From: Tragulus kanchil
Taxonomy: Eukaryota > Chordata > Mammalia > Artiodactyla > Tragulidae
DNA length: 64,000 nucleotides
Direction of reading: 5' to 3'
Assembly: GCA_022376925.1 (NCBI GenBank)
Contig: JAIOJX010000003.1
Span: 36,261,874-36,325,873 of the forward strand
The notes under the pieces were generated by a model. The model saw only the letters and a list, made by a program, of their open reading frames with translations, ran no database searches and was not told where the DNA came from. Every line of letters begins with the position of its first letter. Position 1 is the first letter of the stretch. Both the position numbers and the translations under genes were made by a program. Shown in pieces: positions 44,288 to 54,250 of the stretch.

Positions 44288-46057
44288 TTTATTACCACGG
44301 TCACGCACTATTCTAATGTGTTCCCGAATATCAGGTTCAATTTCAGCATAGCCCACAAACATCCCTAAGGTGGGACATACTTCTGTAAAGTTATTACTTT
44401 CCTGTTCCAGCTTCAATGTTCCTTTGTCCTTGGAAAGTAATCTAATAGAACACCACTGTATTATGAACAGCTCTGCCAAGGATGTATTTTTAGCTTCCTT
44501 TGGAGATTTCAGTATATGTCTATACCAGAACCATCGAATTCTTAGATTCACACTGTGTGTGCATTTAGGAAGTGTTAATATTTTCAAAAAAGATAAAAAC
44601 TGTGTAAAGTCTGCTGTTACACATAATGTTATGCTGATCTAAGCCCATCTAATAGAAAATTCACTTTGTAAAATAAATTTCTATAGTATTTACAGCATCA
44701 TCTTCCTTACAGCCACTTAGGGTAGCAACAGCACATGTGGCCTGAAGTTGACTCTCCAAGCTCTGGGAAAAGGTTCATTAGTGCAATGGGTTTGTTTAGG
44801 TGGGTGGTTTGTCAATATGTCTAAAGTGGTGTATACAGTAATCATTTTTTATGACCACAAGCACTAGAAAGGCTATTTTAAAATTACAACTGGGGAAAGA
44901 TAAAAACACAGACTCTAATCACTGTGGTTGTTGCCTGTCATTTTAGATCTATTCTTTTGTACCACACATGATATCCATCAAAAAGGCTTCTCATCCAGCT
45001 GAAATTTATTGTAAGTGTTGATAATGGCCATCCCTCTGGAACTCCCATCCAAGAGAATGTAACACTCCCGGAGTCAGACAAGTAACATCACGGCATCTAG
45101 AGATAAAATCCTGCACTAACGGGTTCTGCTGCTGGGCCACTTCAGTCATGTCTGACTTTGTGCAACCCTATGGACTATAGCCCTTCAGGCTCCTCTGCCC
45201 ATGGAATTCTCCAGGCAAGAATACTGGAGTGGGCTTCCATGCCCTCCTCCAGGGGATCTTCCCCATGTAGGGATTGAACCCGAATCTCCTGAATTGCAGG
45301 CAGATTCTTCACTGCTGAGCCCCCAGGGAAGCCCCTAAGAGGTTCTGACTTGCAAATGAACAAGCTGACAGAGGAAAAGTAAACTTTATTACCACGGTCA
45401 CGCACTATTCTAATGTGTTCCCGAATATCAGGTTCAATTTCAGCATAGCCCACAAACATCCCTAAGGTGGGACATACTTCTGTAAAGTTATTACTTTCCT
45501 GTTCCAGCTTCAATGTTCCTTTGTCCTTGGAAAGTAATCTAATAGAACACCACTGTATTATGAACAGCTCTGCCAAGGATGTATTTTTAGCTTCCTTTGG
45601 AGATTTCAGTATATGTCTATACCAGAACCATCGAATTCTTAGATTCACACTGTGTGTGCATTTAGGAAGTGTTAATATTTTCAAAAAAGATAAAAACTGT
45701 GTAAAGTCTGCTGTTACACATAATGTTATGCTGATCTAAGCCCATCTAATAGAAAATTCACTTTGTAAAATAAATTTCTATAGTATTTACAGCATCATCT
45801 TCCTTACAGCCACTTAGGGTAGCAACAGCACATGTGGCCTGAAGTTGACTCTCCAAGCTCTGGGAAAAGGTTCATTAGTGCAATGGGTTTGTTTAGGTGG
45901 GTGGTTTGTCAATATGTCTAAAGTGGTGTATACAGTAATCATTTTTTATGACCACAAGCACTAGAAAGGCTATTTTAAAATTACAACTGGGGAAAGATAA
46001 AAACACAGACTCTAATCACTGTGGTTGTTGCCTGTCATTTTAGATCTATTCTTTTGT
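43865..46057. repeat. Tandem direct duplication 13 (unit about 1.10 kb)
   Basis: The left copy is 43865-44960 and the right copy 44960-46057. Its first 420 bases are also in duplication 12, so the interval 42712-43136 exists three times. Differences include 'ctccaggagtc' against 'ctcccggagtc' (43971 and 45065) and 'gggatcttcccatg' against 'ggggatcttccccatg'. Confidence 0.93.
44253..44587 (-). other. Unassigned 112-residue open stretch (copy 45350-45684)
   Basis: Reading on the minus strand from an ATG at 44587, the frame stays open for about 112 residues before running into a Bov-tA SINE. The residues include CPTLGMFVGYAEIEPDIREH. I recognise no family, and there are no flanking splice or promoter signals I can defend. 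It could be an old processed pseudogene or retroelement fragment, or chance. Confidence 0.25.
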
Positions 46058-46514
46058 TGGTTGCCACTAGCAACAAGAAAATCAAGCTGAAGAAATTTTA
46101 ATCAAATAAAGATTGCTCTTTACTTCCCTGATCATAAACTATTAATATGTTGCACTGAAGAGTAGGCAAGTAAAATAAAAAACAATAATCTGAGATATGA
46201 ATTCTTTGATGGGACTTTAAAAAACCTTAAAAACAACAATCAACAATCATAAAGATTAGGTTCCGGGAGCCATAAAACAATATCCTCCACTGAGTTCATG
46301 AGCACCTTTCTGCTCTGCAGCGTGTGGTACAATGAGATTTCATCTCCAGTCTCCATCAACAGAGGCACAGATCAAATTAAGTATCCAGTATTTGAACCAG
46401 AAATGGATCTAAGCTCTAGCATTGCTGATTGCAATCCCAAGGGCTTTGATAATTAAAATAGAATGTGTCTTTAAAAAAGGAATAAAAAACCTTCATAGCA
46501 CAACAATAATATAT
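46058..46514. other. Unique AT-rich sequence
   Basis: No recognised repeat or coding signal. Confidence 0.45.
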
Positions 46515-46692
46515 TCATAGCTGAAACTTCTCTTCATTGAGCATTTATTATGCCAGACACGGTGCTGGGTGTTTACATATCATAATTCCTTTAATATCAT
46601 GTATCTGTAGACACAGTCTTCTTTTCCTTTGATATATGTGGAAACAGAAGCTCAGAGAGGTTAAGTAATTTGCTTAAGGTCACCAGTGGCCA
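46515..46692 (-). mobile_element. MIR SINE, ancient
   Basis: 'gccagacacggtgctggg', 'ggaaacagaagctcagagagg', 'ttaagtaatttgcttaaggtc' follow the reverse complement of the tRNA-derived mammalian-wide MIR core and 3' region. Confidence 0.8.
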
Positions 46693-47015
46693 AGGAAGGA
46701 AAGAGGAGATGAAGGTTTGTTTTGTGCCATGTCAAAGGCTCAGTTCTTTTTACTCTGCCAGGCTGGCTTTCTGAAAAGGCAGAAAGCTGTTAGTTATTCG
46801 CAGTATGGCTATATAGTGTTGAAGGTCAAGGAGATAAGGAAACAAGAGGACTCCCTGTGTCCCAGGCACTTTCCACAGCACACGGCCATCTTGGAGGGAA
46901 GAATACTGACATGCCAGCCCATTAAGGGAAATATGATTACAGAAATACAAGGTGGCGCAGCTAGTATTTGAAATCAGATTTGCCTCACTCCAATGCATGT
47001 TTTTTCTGCTCTACC
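46693..47015 (-). mobile_element. Probable second MIR, degraded
   Basis: Only the end (about 46945-47010: 'ggtggcgcagctagtatttg', 'atcagatttgcctcactcc') clearly resembles antisense MIR. The first 250 bases are ambiguous, with 'cccaggcactttcc' as a weak match. Confidence 0.45.
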
Positions 47016-48071
47016 TTCCCACCTCCCACCAAGTGAATGCTGATATTTATAGATCGAATGAAAACCATCTTAGGTGAGAATTTTTATTGAATAGAGTTAT
47101 GTTTCAGAGGATTATATTTGATCTATGGTGTAGCCAAATCTATACACATCACAAACTGCTGTAGGACAAAGTTCTCTATTGTCTAGTTCTCATCAAATCT
47201 CATTTAATATGAAACATATATTTTTTCTTATTCCCCTTGAGAGGAGAAAAAAATAAAGAAAGAGCACGATGGAGCTAAAGAATGTTACAGTCAAATAGCA
47301 TATAAATAAAATACTATTGCTTATGTATAGTCTATTTAAACTTTTAGGGAGTTTTGTGAATGTCACTTAAGGGGGGGGAAGGAAATGCAAAATCCAAACT
47401 CAAATGGAAATGAAAATCTAACACTTTGATCAAATGGCCATTTCCTATAGACTAAATTGTAACTGACATTCTTACAAAGGTGCATGGCATTTGCAGATTT
47501 CAACACACTGAAATGAAGTGAGACGAGGTAGGCCTCTCTTTCAGAAATAGTTCTCCTGGAGACCCTATATTAAGACCAAGCCTAGCCCTGTAGGTACTGC
47601 ATCCTGAATAAAATCTACCTAGGTCTTGTACTGTATACTGCTGCGAGCCAGCAAATCAATGGTGGTGAGAAATTGAGAAGAGGGTCTTCATGGTGTTGAG
47701 TGGCAGAAAGAGATGCTGGAAGCATAGAAAAGTGGCAGACACGAACTTCATTTTGATCAACGTAAGATTATGCCAAAACTTTAAAATTTCAGATGCTGTT
47801 AATCTAATACCTGCCTCGCAACACCGTTTGTACTCGGGTCATAAGACACTGTCAGCAAGAGCCCTCCACAGGATCCGGTGTTTTTACAAAGACCTGCTAA
47901 CACTGAGGGGCTTTCTTCCCCGCTCAGACCGTAGTCCTTACACGTGGCATCTCCAGATTACTCAACGTCTTTCTCTCTGAAATCTGACTTTGTTAAATTT
48001 CAATACTTTTAAAAAATTTCATGGACTTCTGCTCTTATTTCTTTCCTTCTATGTATTTTCACTTTGTTTTT
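47016..48071. other. Unique sequence, nothing recognised
   Basis: About 1 kb of single-copy DNA with a G9 run near 47374. The frames here (up to 96 residues) show no recognisable protein. Confidence 0.5.
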
Positions 48072-48087
48072 CACATCCAACCTTCTT

Positions 48088-48425
48088 TTTTTTTTTTTTT
48101 TTAAAGATTTATTTTATTTATTTATCTTTCTTGGGGGGTGGGGTGGGGAGGGAGGGAGATGGGCGGGCCACTTCCATTGGTCTTTCATTTCTCTATTTTC
48201 ATCCGTCTTTGTTCTTTGGCTCCTGTGGGTCTCTCATCGCGGTGGTCTCTGTTGTCGCAGAGTGCTGGCTCTGGGCGCATGCGCTCCAGAGCTCCAGCTC
48301 GGTAATTGGACATATCAGTCCAGCCGCTCCGCGGCACGTGGGATCTTCCCAGGCCAGGGATCGAACCAACGCCCCTTGCACTGCAAGGCGGTGTCCTTAC
48401 CCACTGGACCACCAGGGGAAGCCCA
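48088..48425 (-). mobile_element. Young CHR-type SINE, long form, with 16-bp target-site duplication
   Basis: Antisense: poly-T, 'ttatttatttatc', G-rich tail at 48133-48175, 'ggccacttccattggtc', 'gatgagagacccac'-region, NRF1-like palindrome at 48275-48284, 'gatcttcccaggccaggg', head 'actggaccaccaggggaagc'. CACATCCAACCTTCTT flanks it at 48072-48087 and 48426-48441 without mismatch. Confidence 0.96.
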
Positions 48426-48441
48426 CACATCCAACCTTCTT

Positions 48442-48628
48442 AGGGTGGAACGTTCATTCACTGATTTTAGACCTTTCTTCTTCCCTCAAATAAGCATTTA
48501 AAAACTTGAATTTCTCTAGAAGTACTATCTTTGCTGCACTCCATACATTTTGATACATTGTCATCTTATTATCCTTCAGTTTTAAACATTTCCTAATTCT
48601 CTTATGACTTTTTGATCCACAATCTATT
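48442..48628. other. Unique sequence
   Basis: About 190 bases, possibly antisense L1 coding remnant by flavour, but not identifiable with confidence. Confidence 0.35.
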
Positions 48629-48832
48629 GTGTGCTAAGTCGCTTCAGTCCTGTCCAGCTCTTTGTGATGCTAAGGACTGTAGCCCACCAACCTCCTCTAT
48701 CCATGGGATTCTCCAGGCAAGAATACTGGAGTGGACTACCATGCCCTCCTCCAGGGGATCTTCCTGATCCAGGGACTGAACCCAAGTCTCTCATGTCTCC
48801 CGCATTGGCAGGTAGGTTCCTTACCACTGGCA
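48629..48832 (-). mobile_element. Bov-tA SINE (its last 60 bases recur at 49942-50002)
   Basis: Antisense: 'tgctaagtcgcttcagtcc', 'cccaccaacctcctctatcc', 'aagaatactggagtggac', head 'cagggactgaacccaag' to 'ccttaccactggc'. Only the last third lies within duplication 14, so the second appearance is a fragment cut at the block edge. Confidence 0.9.
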
Positions 48833-48899
48833 TTTATTTAGAAGTCCAAAATTCCAAAAAATCGAGATTTTCCTTAACACATCATGGTTATTGATTATT

Positions 48900-49355
48900 A
48901 ATTTAAATGTTGTGGTTGGAAATCATACTCTACGATTTTGTGAAAATTAAAAAAACATAAACCTTGTCAAAAAGAGAAGGACAGATACAGTACACTAACA
49001 CATATATAAGGAATCTAGTAAGTTCATACTGATAAATATACATGCAGAGCATCCATGGAAAAACAGTCATAGAGAACAGACTTATGGACATTGGGGAGAG
49101 GGAAAAGTGGGTGAGAGATATGGAAAGAGAAACATGGAACCCTATACTATCTTATGTAAAAGAGATAACTATTGTCAATGCTCTGTGGGACTAAGGGATC
49201 ATACATGGGGGCTATGTGATGGCCTAGAGGGGTGTGTTTGGGGGGGAATGGGATATACATATGACTAAGAAATTATACATATCTGTAAACAACAAAACTC
49301 TGTAAAATCAAAAGAGCAAAATAAAAAACTTGTGATTGTAAAAAAAAAAAAAAAA
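48900..49355 (+). mobile_element. L1-like 3' UTR, sense, with unusual tail (copy 50072-50525)
   Basis: 'ggacagatacagtacac', 'aacacatatataaggaatc', 'agagaacagacttatggac' and 'acatggaaccctatac' are in the order of ruminant L1 3' UTRs. It ends 'gatatacatatgactaag', 'catatctgtaaacaacaaaac' and poly-A, the same terminus as at 38522-38617. Confidence 0.65.
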
Positions 49356-49436
49356 GGAAAGAAATATAAATACAGAAAGATTAAATAGTACTTGAAGGAA
49401 AAAAAAAACAAAACCCATAAACCTCAATTAAAATAG

Positions 49437-49766
49437 TCATGAGACCAGAAGGGGGAGCCCTCACACCCTTTGATGACAGCAACTCCCAACAGGAAGAAGG
49501 AAGACTACCTCTTCTTACCTAGCAAGAGCTCAGCCAATGAGACGGTCACAACTCACCAGTGAGAAGCCATTACCTTGAAGTCTCAGCTCCTCCAATAGAC
49601 TCTTGTAGTCCTCTCACAACTTCCTTTTCTTCCCATTAAAAAATATCTCCTTCCCTTGCTGTCTGGGACTTTCATGGTTGCTCACCATGATTGCAGACCC
49701 TGAAATGCCGTTCTTTGTTGATCCCAAGAATACTCATTTAGAAATAACTGGCAGTCTATTCGGTTT
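49437..49766 (+). mobile_element. Possible LTR-like fragment (copy 50608-50938)
   Basis: 'cttcttcccattaaaaaatatc', 'cttgctgtctgggactttc' and 'atggttgctcaccatg' resemble the polyadenylation/U5 part of an artiodactyl endogenous-retrovirus LTR. Its right edge is where L1 antisense sequence begins. No viral gene is present and I cannot name the family. Confidence 0.35.
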
Positions 49767-50938
49767 AGGTCAGTAATTTGAATTCTTTCTAATTTATTGA
49801 GGCTCGTTTGATTGCCCAGCATAGTGCAAGTTTCATGAACATGTTCAAAGATGGTATATTTTGCAGTTGTTGGGTGTAGTGTCCCATAGTCTTCCGCTAG
49901 GGGTTATGGTGGTTTGATTTCTTTAGTCTAGTTGGGTCTATCAGGGACTGAACCCAAGTCTCTCATGTCTCCCGCATTGGCAGGTAGGTTCCTTACCACT
50001 GGCATTTATTTAGAAGTCCAAAATTCCAAAAAATCGAGATTTTCCTTAACACATCATGGTTATTGATTATTAATTTAAATGTTGTGGTTGGAAATCATAC
50101 TCTACGATTTTGTGAAAATTAAAAAAACATAAACCTTGTCAAAAAGAGAAGGACAGATACAGTACACTAACACATATATAAGGAATCTAGTAAGTTCATA
50201 CTGATAAATATACATGCAGAGCATCCATGGAAAAACAGTCATAGAGAACAGACTTATGGACATTGGGGAGAGGGAAAAGTGGGTGAGAGATATGGAAAGA
50301 GAAACATGGAACCCTATACTATCTTATGTAAAAGAGATAACTATTGTCAATGCTCTGTGGGACTAAGGGATCATACATGGGGGCTATGTGATGGCCTAGA
50401 GGGGTGTGTTTGGGGGGGAATGGGATATACATATGACTAAGAAATTATACATATCTGTAAACAACAAAACTCTGTAAAATCAAAAGAGCAAAATAAAAAA
50501 CTTGTGATTGTAAAAAAAAAAAAAAGGAAAGAAATATAAATACAGAAAGATTAAATAGTACTTGAAGGAAAAAAAAAACAAAACCCATAAACCTCAATTA
50601 AAATAGTCATGAGACCAGAAGGGGGAGCCCTCACACCCTTTGATGACAGCAACTCCCAACAGGAAGAAGGAAGACTACCTCTTCTTACCTAGCAAGAGCT
50701 CAGCCAATGAGACGGTCACAACTCACCAGTGAGAAGCCATTACCTTGAAGTCTCAGCTCCTCCAATAGACTCTTGTAGTCCTCTCACAACTTCCTTTTCT
50801 TCCCATTAAAAAATATCTCCTTCCCTTGCTGTCTGGGACTTTCATGGTTGCTCACCATGATTGCAGACCCTGAAATGCCGTTCTTTGTTGATCCCAAGAA
50901 TACTCATTTAGAAATAACTGGCAGTCTATTCGGTTTAG

Positions 50939-51241
50939 GTCAGTAATTTGAATTCTTTCTAATTTATTGAGGCTCGTTTGATTGCCCAGCATAGTGCAAG
51001 TTTCATGAACATGTTCAAAGATGGTATATTTTGCAGTTGTTGGGTGTAGTGTCCCATAGTCTTCAGATAGGTTATGGTGGTTGATAGTGTTGGTCACTTC
51101 ATCTCTGTCCTTACTGATTTCTTTGTCTAGTCTATCAGTTAGAGAGGGGAATATTTAAATCTCCAAATATGACTGTAGAATTGCCTCCTTGTGTTTTAAC
51201 TCTGTTAATTTTGCTTCATGAATTTGGAAGCAGTGTTATTA
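50939..51241 (-). mobile_element. L1 ORF2-region remnant, antisense, left part (copies 49767-49941, 52034-52340)
   Basis: 'gtaatttgaattctttctaattt', 'gaggctcgtttgattgccc', 'ttgcagttgttgggtgtag', 'ttgatagtgttggtcac' and 'gcttcatgaatttggaagc' follow the antisense end of L1 ORF2. Many indels; noncoding. Confidence 0.75.
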
Positions 51242-52342
51242 GCCATTGTGGTATAATGAAAAATAAATATTTGATTTTCATCCCCAGTTCCATGCACAGG
51301 GCTCCTAGAATCCCTGGAATTTCCTGTCTTTTTATATGCTAGTAAGATAACACACGGGAGGGCCCTAATTGCTTTGGGATGTGGTCTTGCCACCAACAGC
51401 CAGGAATGGACTGAATGGTGTCTAGACCTAGTAAGTCTTGCAATAAAAAGCCCTAAAAGACTATCTTTGTGGAGCTCCTGGTCTGGTGAACAGGCAAATG
51501 TGCCAGGAAGGTGATAGACAGAATGAACATGGATGCTCTGCACCCCTTCACCTGTACCTCGCATGATACACATTTGCCACTGGCCTGTTCTGAGTTGTAC
51601 ATGTTACAACAAACATAATTGTAAGCAAAGTACTTTCCTGAATTCTGATTCATTTTAGCAAATTATTGTATCTGAGGGAGGGTCAAGAGAACCTCTGAAT
51701 TTGTAGCCTGTCTGGCAGTGGTGTAGGTCTCCTGGGGACCCCCTTTGTGGCTGGTATCTGAAGAGGACCAGTATTCTAGGATTCAGCTCCTATGTCTTGA
51801 AGTTATACTAAGTCTTGAGTAGTTCATATCAGAACTGAATCAACTGAGTTGAATTGTAAGACACACAGTTGGTGTCAGAGAATTAGAGAATTGGTTGGTG
51901 TCAAGAAAAAGCACACATGGTTTCCTGTCTGGGACTTTCATGGTTGCTCACCATGATTGCAGACCCTGAAATGCCGTTCTTTGTTGATCCCAAGAATACT
52001 CATTTAGAAATAACTGGCAGTCTATTCGGTTTAGGTCAGTAATTTGAATTCTTTCTAATTTATTGAGGCTCGTTTGATTGCCCAGCATAGTGCAAGTTTC
52101 ATGAACATGTTCAAAGATGGTATATTTTGCAGTTGTTGGGTGTAGTGTCCCATAGTCTTCAGATAGGTTATGGTGGTTGATAGTGTTGGTCACTTCATCT
52201 CTGTCCTTACTGATTTCTTTGTCTAGTCTATCAGTTAGAGAGGGGAATATTTAAATCTCCAAATATGACTGTAGAATTGCCTCCTTGTGTTTTAACTCTG
52301 TTAATTTTGCTTCATGAATTTGGAAGCAGTGTTATTAGCCAT

Positions 52343-53013
52343 TGTGGTATAATGAAAAATAAATATTTGATTTTCATCCCCAGTTCCATGCACAGGGCTC
52401 CTAGAATCCCTGGAATTTCCTGTTTTTTTATATGCTAGTAAGATAACACACGGAGGGCCCTAATTGCTTGGGGATGTGGTCTTGCCACCAACAGCCAGGA
52501 ATGGACTGAATGGTGTCTAGACCTAGTAAGTCTTGCAATAAAAAGCCCTAAAAGACTATCTTTGTGGAGCTCCTGGTCTGGTGAACAGGCAAATGTGCCA
52601 GGAAGGTGATAGACAGAATGAACATGGATGCTCTGCACCCCTTCACCTGTACCTCGCATGATACACATTTGCCACTGGCCTGTTCTGAGTTGTACATGTT
52701 ACAACAAACATAATTGTAAGCAAAGTACTTTCCTGAATTCTGATTCATTTTAGCAAATTATTGTATCTGAGGGAGGGTCAAGAGAACCTCTGAATTTGTA
52801 GCCTGTCTGGCAGTGGTGTAGGTCTCCTGGGGACCCCCTTTGTGGCTGGTATCTGAAGAGGACCAGTATTCTAGGATTCAGCTCCTATGTCTTGAAGTTA
52901 TACTAAGTCTTGAGTAGTTCATATCAGAACTGAATCAACTGAGTTGAATTGTAAGACACACAGTTGGTGTCAGAGAATTAGAGAATTGGTTGGTGTCAAG
53001 AAAAAAGCACACA
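52343..53013 (+). mobile_element. Probable solo LTR inserted in L1 (copy 51246-51917)
   Basis: About 670 bases that begin TGTGGTAT and end AGCACACA, typical TG...CA LTR ends, with a 'caataaaa' signal at 52535. 'gttgaattgtaagacacac' and 'ggtgtcagagaattag' near the end recall old mammalian endogenous-retrovirus LTRs. L1 sequence is continuous across it. I cannot name the family and see no internal viral genes. Confidence 0.55.
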
Positions 53014-53190
53014 GGTATATAAACATTTGTAATTCTTATGGTTTCCTGTTGAATTAATTCTTTGATCATTACGAAGTATTCCCATTTATCTCTAATTAAT
53101 ACTCTGTCATGAAGGATATTTTAACTGGCATTTGTGTGGTGTATCTTTTTGTATCTCTACATTGAAAGTGCATGTCTTGTTAATTTGACA
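53014..53190 (-). mobile_element. L1 ORF2-region remnant, antisense, right part
   Basis: 'gaattaattctttgatcattacg', 'attcccatttatctctaatta' and 'gtggtgtatctttttgtatc' continue the L1 consensus directly from the left part at 51241/52340. The beginning of the right copy at 54260-54300 is a degraded version. Confidence 0.7.
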
Positions 53191-53250
53191 TTCTGTTTCT
53201 GCCACTGGCTAACAGAACGTTCTGGGAGGATGGAAATGCTCTGTCTCTGG

Positions 53251-53410
53251 ACTATACAATATGGTAGCCACTGTCCACAAGTAGCTATTGAGCACTTTAG
53301 ATATGGCTGATACAGCTGAGAAACTGAATTTGTAATTATATTTAATTTAATTAATTTAAAATGAAATAGCCACATATGGCAGTGGCAGCTATACTAAACA
53401 GCACAGGTTT
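53251..53410. mobile_element. Palindromic MITE-like DNA transposon fossil (copy 54391-54550)
   Basis: 'actatacaatatggtagcc' and 'actgtccacaagtagct' on the left are mirrored as 'agccacatatggcagtgg' and 'agctatactaaacagc' on the right, around an AT-rich centre 'atttaatttaattaattt'. This is the layout of a mammalian non-autonomous DNA transposon. I do not assign the subfamily. Confidence 0.7.
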
Positions 53411-54250
53411 ACTTCATGAACATTTAAAGTAATTGCTGACAAGGTTGGATGTAGGTCTATATTTCATTTGTTTTCTGTTTTGTGTCCCTCTTGGATAATT
53501 TCTATTGATCTGTTTCCAAATTGTCTGATACTTTACCTCATCACAGAAACTTTAAGTCCTCTGCACATTTTTTCCCCTCCTGTGTCATTTGGAAACACAC
53601 AGTCACTGCTCAATATTCAGTAAAATGCTTTTCAACTCTTTGAAGGATTTTCTGAGTTCCCGTAAGTCAGACCCTTCTCCTACTTGTTGACCCTACTGTA
53701 TCATACACATGTCTCTCTCCCGGTACCTCTCGTCTTATTATTAGCTCCGTCTCTTCCTCAGCTGTCCACATTTTATTTGTCTTTGATATGTCCTCCTAAC
53801 ACTGTGATCTGTTCTCTTAACAATATATTGATTCTTCTCATTTATATCATTTTTTAAATCTCACGATAAGATCCACTAGAAGTAAAACTATTCCCTACAA
53901 TATCATTTTTATCTGCCATGGACTGGACAGATACAAATAACGTTGTCCTCCGATTCATCTGACTGAACACGTTATGAAAGAATTGCATCTCAGAAAAACC
54001 CCTAACAGCAGCAGATCCTTTGTCAATACAGGGCCTTGTTGCTATTAGATGGAATTGAAATCCACATCAATGGAAATAATTTAATCAGTTGAAGGGATTC
54101 TGGATTCTAGCAAAGAAGAAAATGTAGGATTCTGAATGCAGATTGTGAAATTAGCAGCAAAATATGTAGTATTCACTAAGGAGACAAAACCACCTGCTGA
54201 TTATCACTCCTTGTAAATGGAAGGATACATTTCTTGGACCTTTTGGCATA
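53411..54250. other. Unrecognised sequence inside duplication 16 (copy 54551-55391)
   Basis: About 840 bases, pyrimidine-rich in places, without a clear repeat family or coding potential. Possibly old L1-derived sequence. Confidence 0.4.

Larger units (their letters stand above)
48770..51138. repeat. Tandem direct duplication 14 (unit about 1.17 kb)
   Basis: The left copy is 48770-49945 and the right copy 49942-51138. The last 70 bases of the left copy (49893-49945) are a scrambled version of 51063-51138: substitutions, an added GGG, a missing stretch of about 25 bases and an inserted GTTGGG. The rest is almost identical. Confidence 0.93.
50829..53049. repeat. Tandem direct duplication 15 (unit about 1.10 kb)
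   Basis: The left copy is 50829-51928 and the right copy 51925-53049, sharing CTGT. At its end the left copy has skipped 26 bases: 'cacaca' joins directly to 'tggtttcctgt', which in the right copy are separated by L1 sequence at 53014-53039. Part of the unit (50829-51138) also lies in duplication 14 and so exists three times. Confidence 0.93.
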
